A stretch of DNA of 64,000 bases from Todiramphus chloris collaris (taxonomy: Eukaryota > Chordata > Aves > Coraciiformes > Alcedinidae): positions 2,985,849 through 3,049,848 of the forward strand of contig JANVCC010000011.1 of assembly GCA_025345505.1 (NCBI GenBank), in the 5' to 3' direction. Under the pieces are notes generated by a model. The model made no database searches and was not told the DNA's origin. It saw only the letters and a list, made by a program, of their open reading frames with translations. A program made the position numbers and the translations under genes. This document shows positions 63,693-64,000 of this stretch, one piece after another; position 1 is the first letter of the stretch; every line of letters starts with the position of its first letter.

Positions 63693-64000
63693 GAAACTCT
63701 ACTGTTCTTGTGGATATGATAAAACAGAGGCTTGCAAAATGCAGTTTCCACTTCACAGTCTGGGTCCTGGCCCAGACTTGTGGTTTACAAAGCCTTTTGC
63801 TGAGTGACAACAAAACAAATTATGCAGTCTCCCTTATGCCTTAAATTTAATATCTCATCTCCTGCTCTCTAATTCAAACCTTCACACTGCACCAGGGTTT
63901 CCTTTGTAATGAGATAACTCTGAATATTAAGTTTGCATTACACAGAGCTATTATTCACATGCCTGACATCATTACATATGGAACTGTAATCAATAAAACA

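Larger units (their letters stand above)
49711..64000 (-). other. TENM2: TENM2 intron (incomplete), upstream of the exon at 49494-49710
   Basis: About 14.3 kb with no exon found. The preceding teneurin exon should encode cysteine-rich EGF repeats and end with the G of an Asp codon, and no such sequence was seen on the minus strand. Present are a degraded CR1-like tract at 53-54 kb, CR1 copies at 54.46, 55.92, 56.77 and 62.3 kb, the ATCT microsatellite at 60.06 kb and a T22 run at 63.67 kb. Confidence 0.75.

Overview
This is a vertebrate nuclear genomic window, almost certainly from a bird. The sequence shows long AT-rich introns, canonical GT-AG splice sites, at least a dozen truncated CR1 LINE copies with the 3' ends typical of birds (ATTCTATG-like tails), and no dense or operon-like coding. 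The whole 64 kb lies inside one gene on the minus strand. I identify it as TENM2 (teneurin-2), a very large type II transmembrane cell-adhesion protein of neurons that binds latrophilin (ADGRL) receptors across the synapse.

Seven ordinary coding exons and one 21-nt microexon can be placed exactly, with every splice phase matching the next. In gene order, from high to low coordinates, they are 49494-49710, 34285-34404, 27475-27736, 21070-21337, 18789-18932, 17509-17758, 14766-14786 (microexon) and 7096-7328. Together they make 1515 nt, or 505 codons without a stop. They encode the end of the cysteine-rich segment after the EGF repeats, the TTR-like (carboxypeptidase-regulatory-like) domain, the fibronectin-plug region and the first part of the NHL beta-propeller. 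The 5' exons (cytoplasmic, transmembrane and EGF) lie beyond position 64000. The rest of the NHL domain and the YD shell lie below position 1.

The most notable element is the microexon at 14766-14786. It encodes RNKDFRHS across its junctions, which is the alternatively spliced insert of the teneurin beta-propeller known to tune latrophilin binding. It is too short for ORF calling. Around it are a possible RBFOX site (TGCATG) 45-50 nt downstream, another GCATG further on, UGC motifs and a CTAAC branch-point candidate upstream, and a non-consensus donor (GTACTC) on the preceding exon.

The rest is intron. It carries CR1 fragments in both orientations, including a copy of about 1 kb with reverse-transcriptase remnants at 33.1-34.1 kb and one whose 3' end lies only about 30 bp from a TENM2 splice donor at 27.4 kb. 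There are also older degraded repeats, an ATCT microsatellite at 60.06 kb, a pentanucleotide CR1 tail at 33.1 kb and several small tandem duplications. I see no second gene, no RNA gene, no CRISPR array and no viral or toxin gene. No undescribed multi-gene system is visible; the regulated microexon is the real biological highlight.
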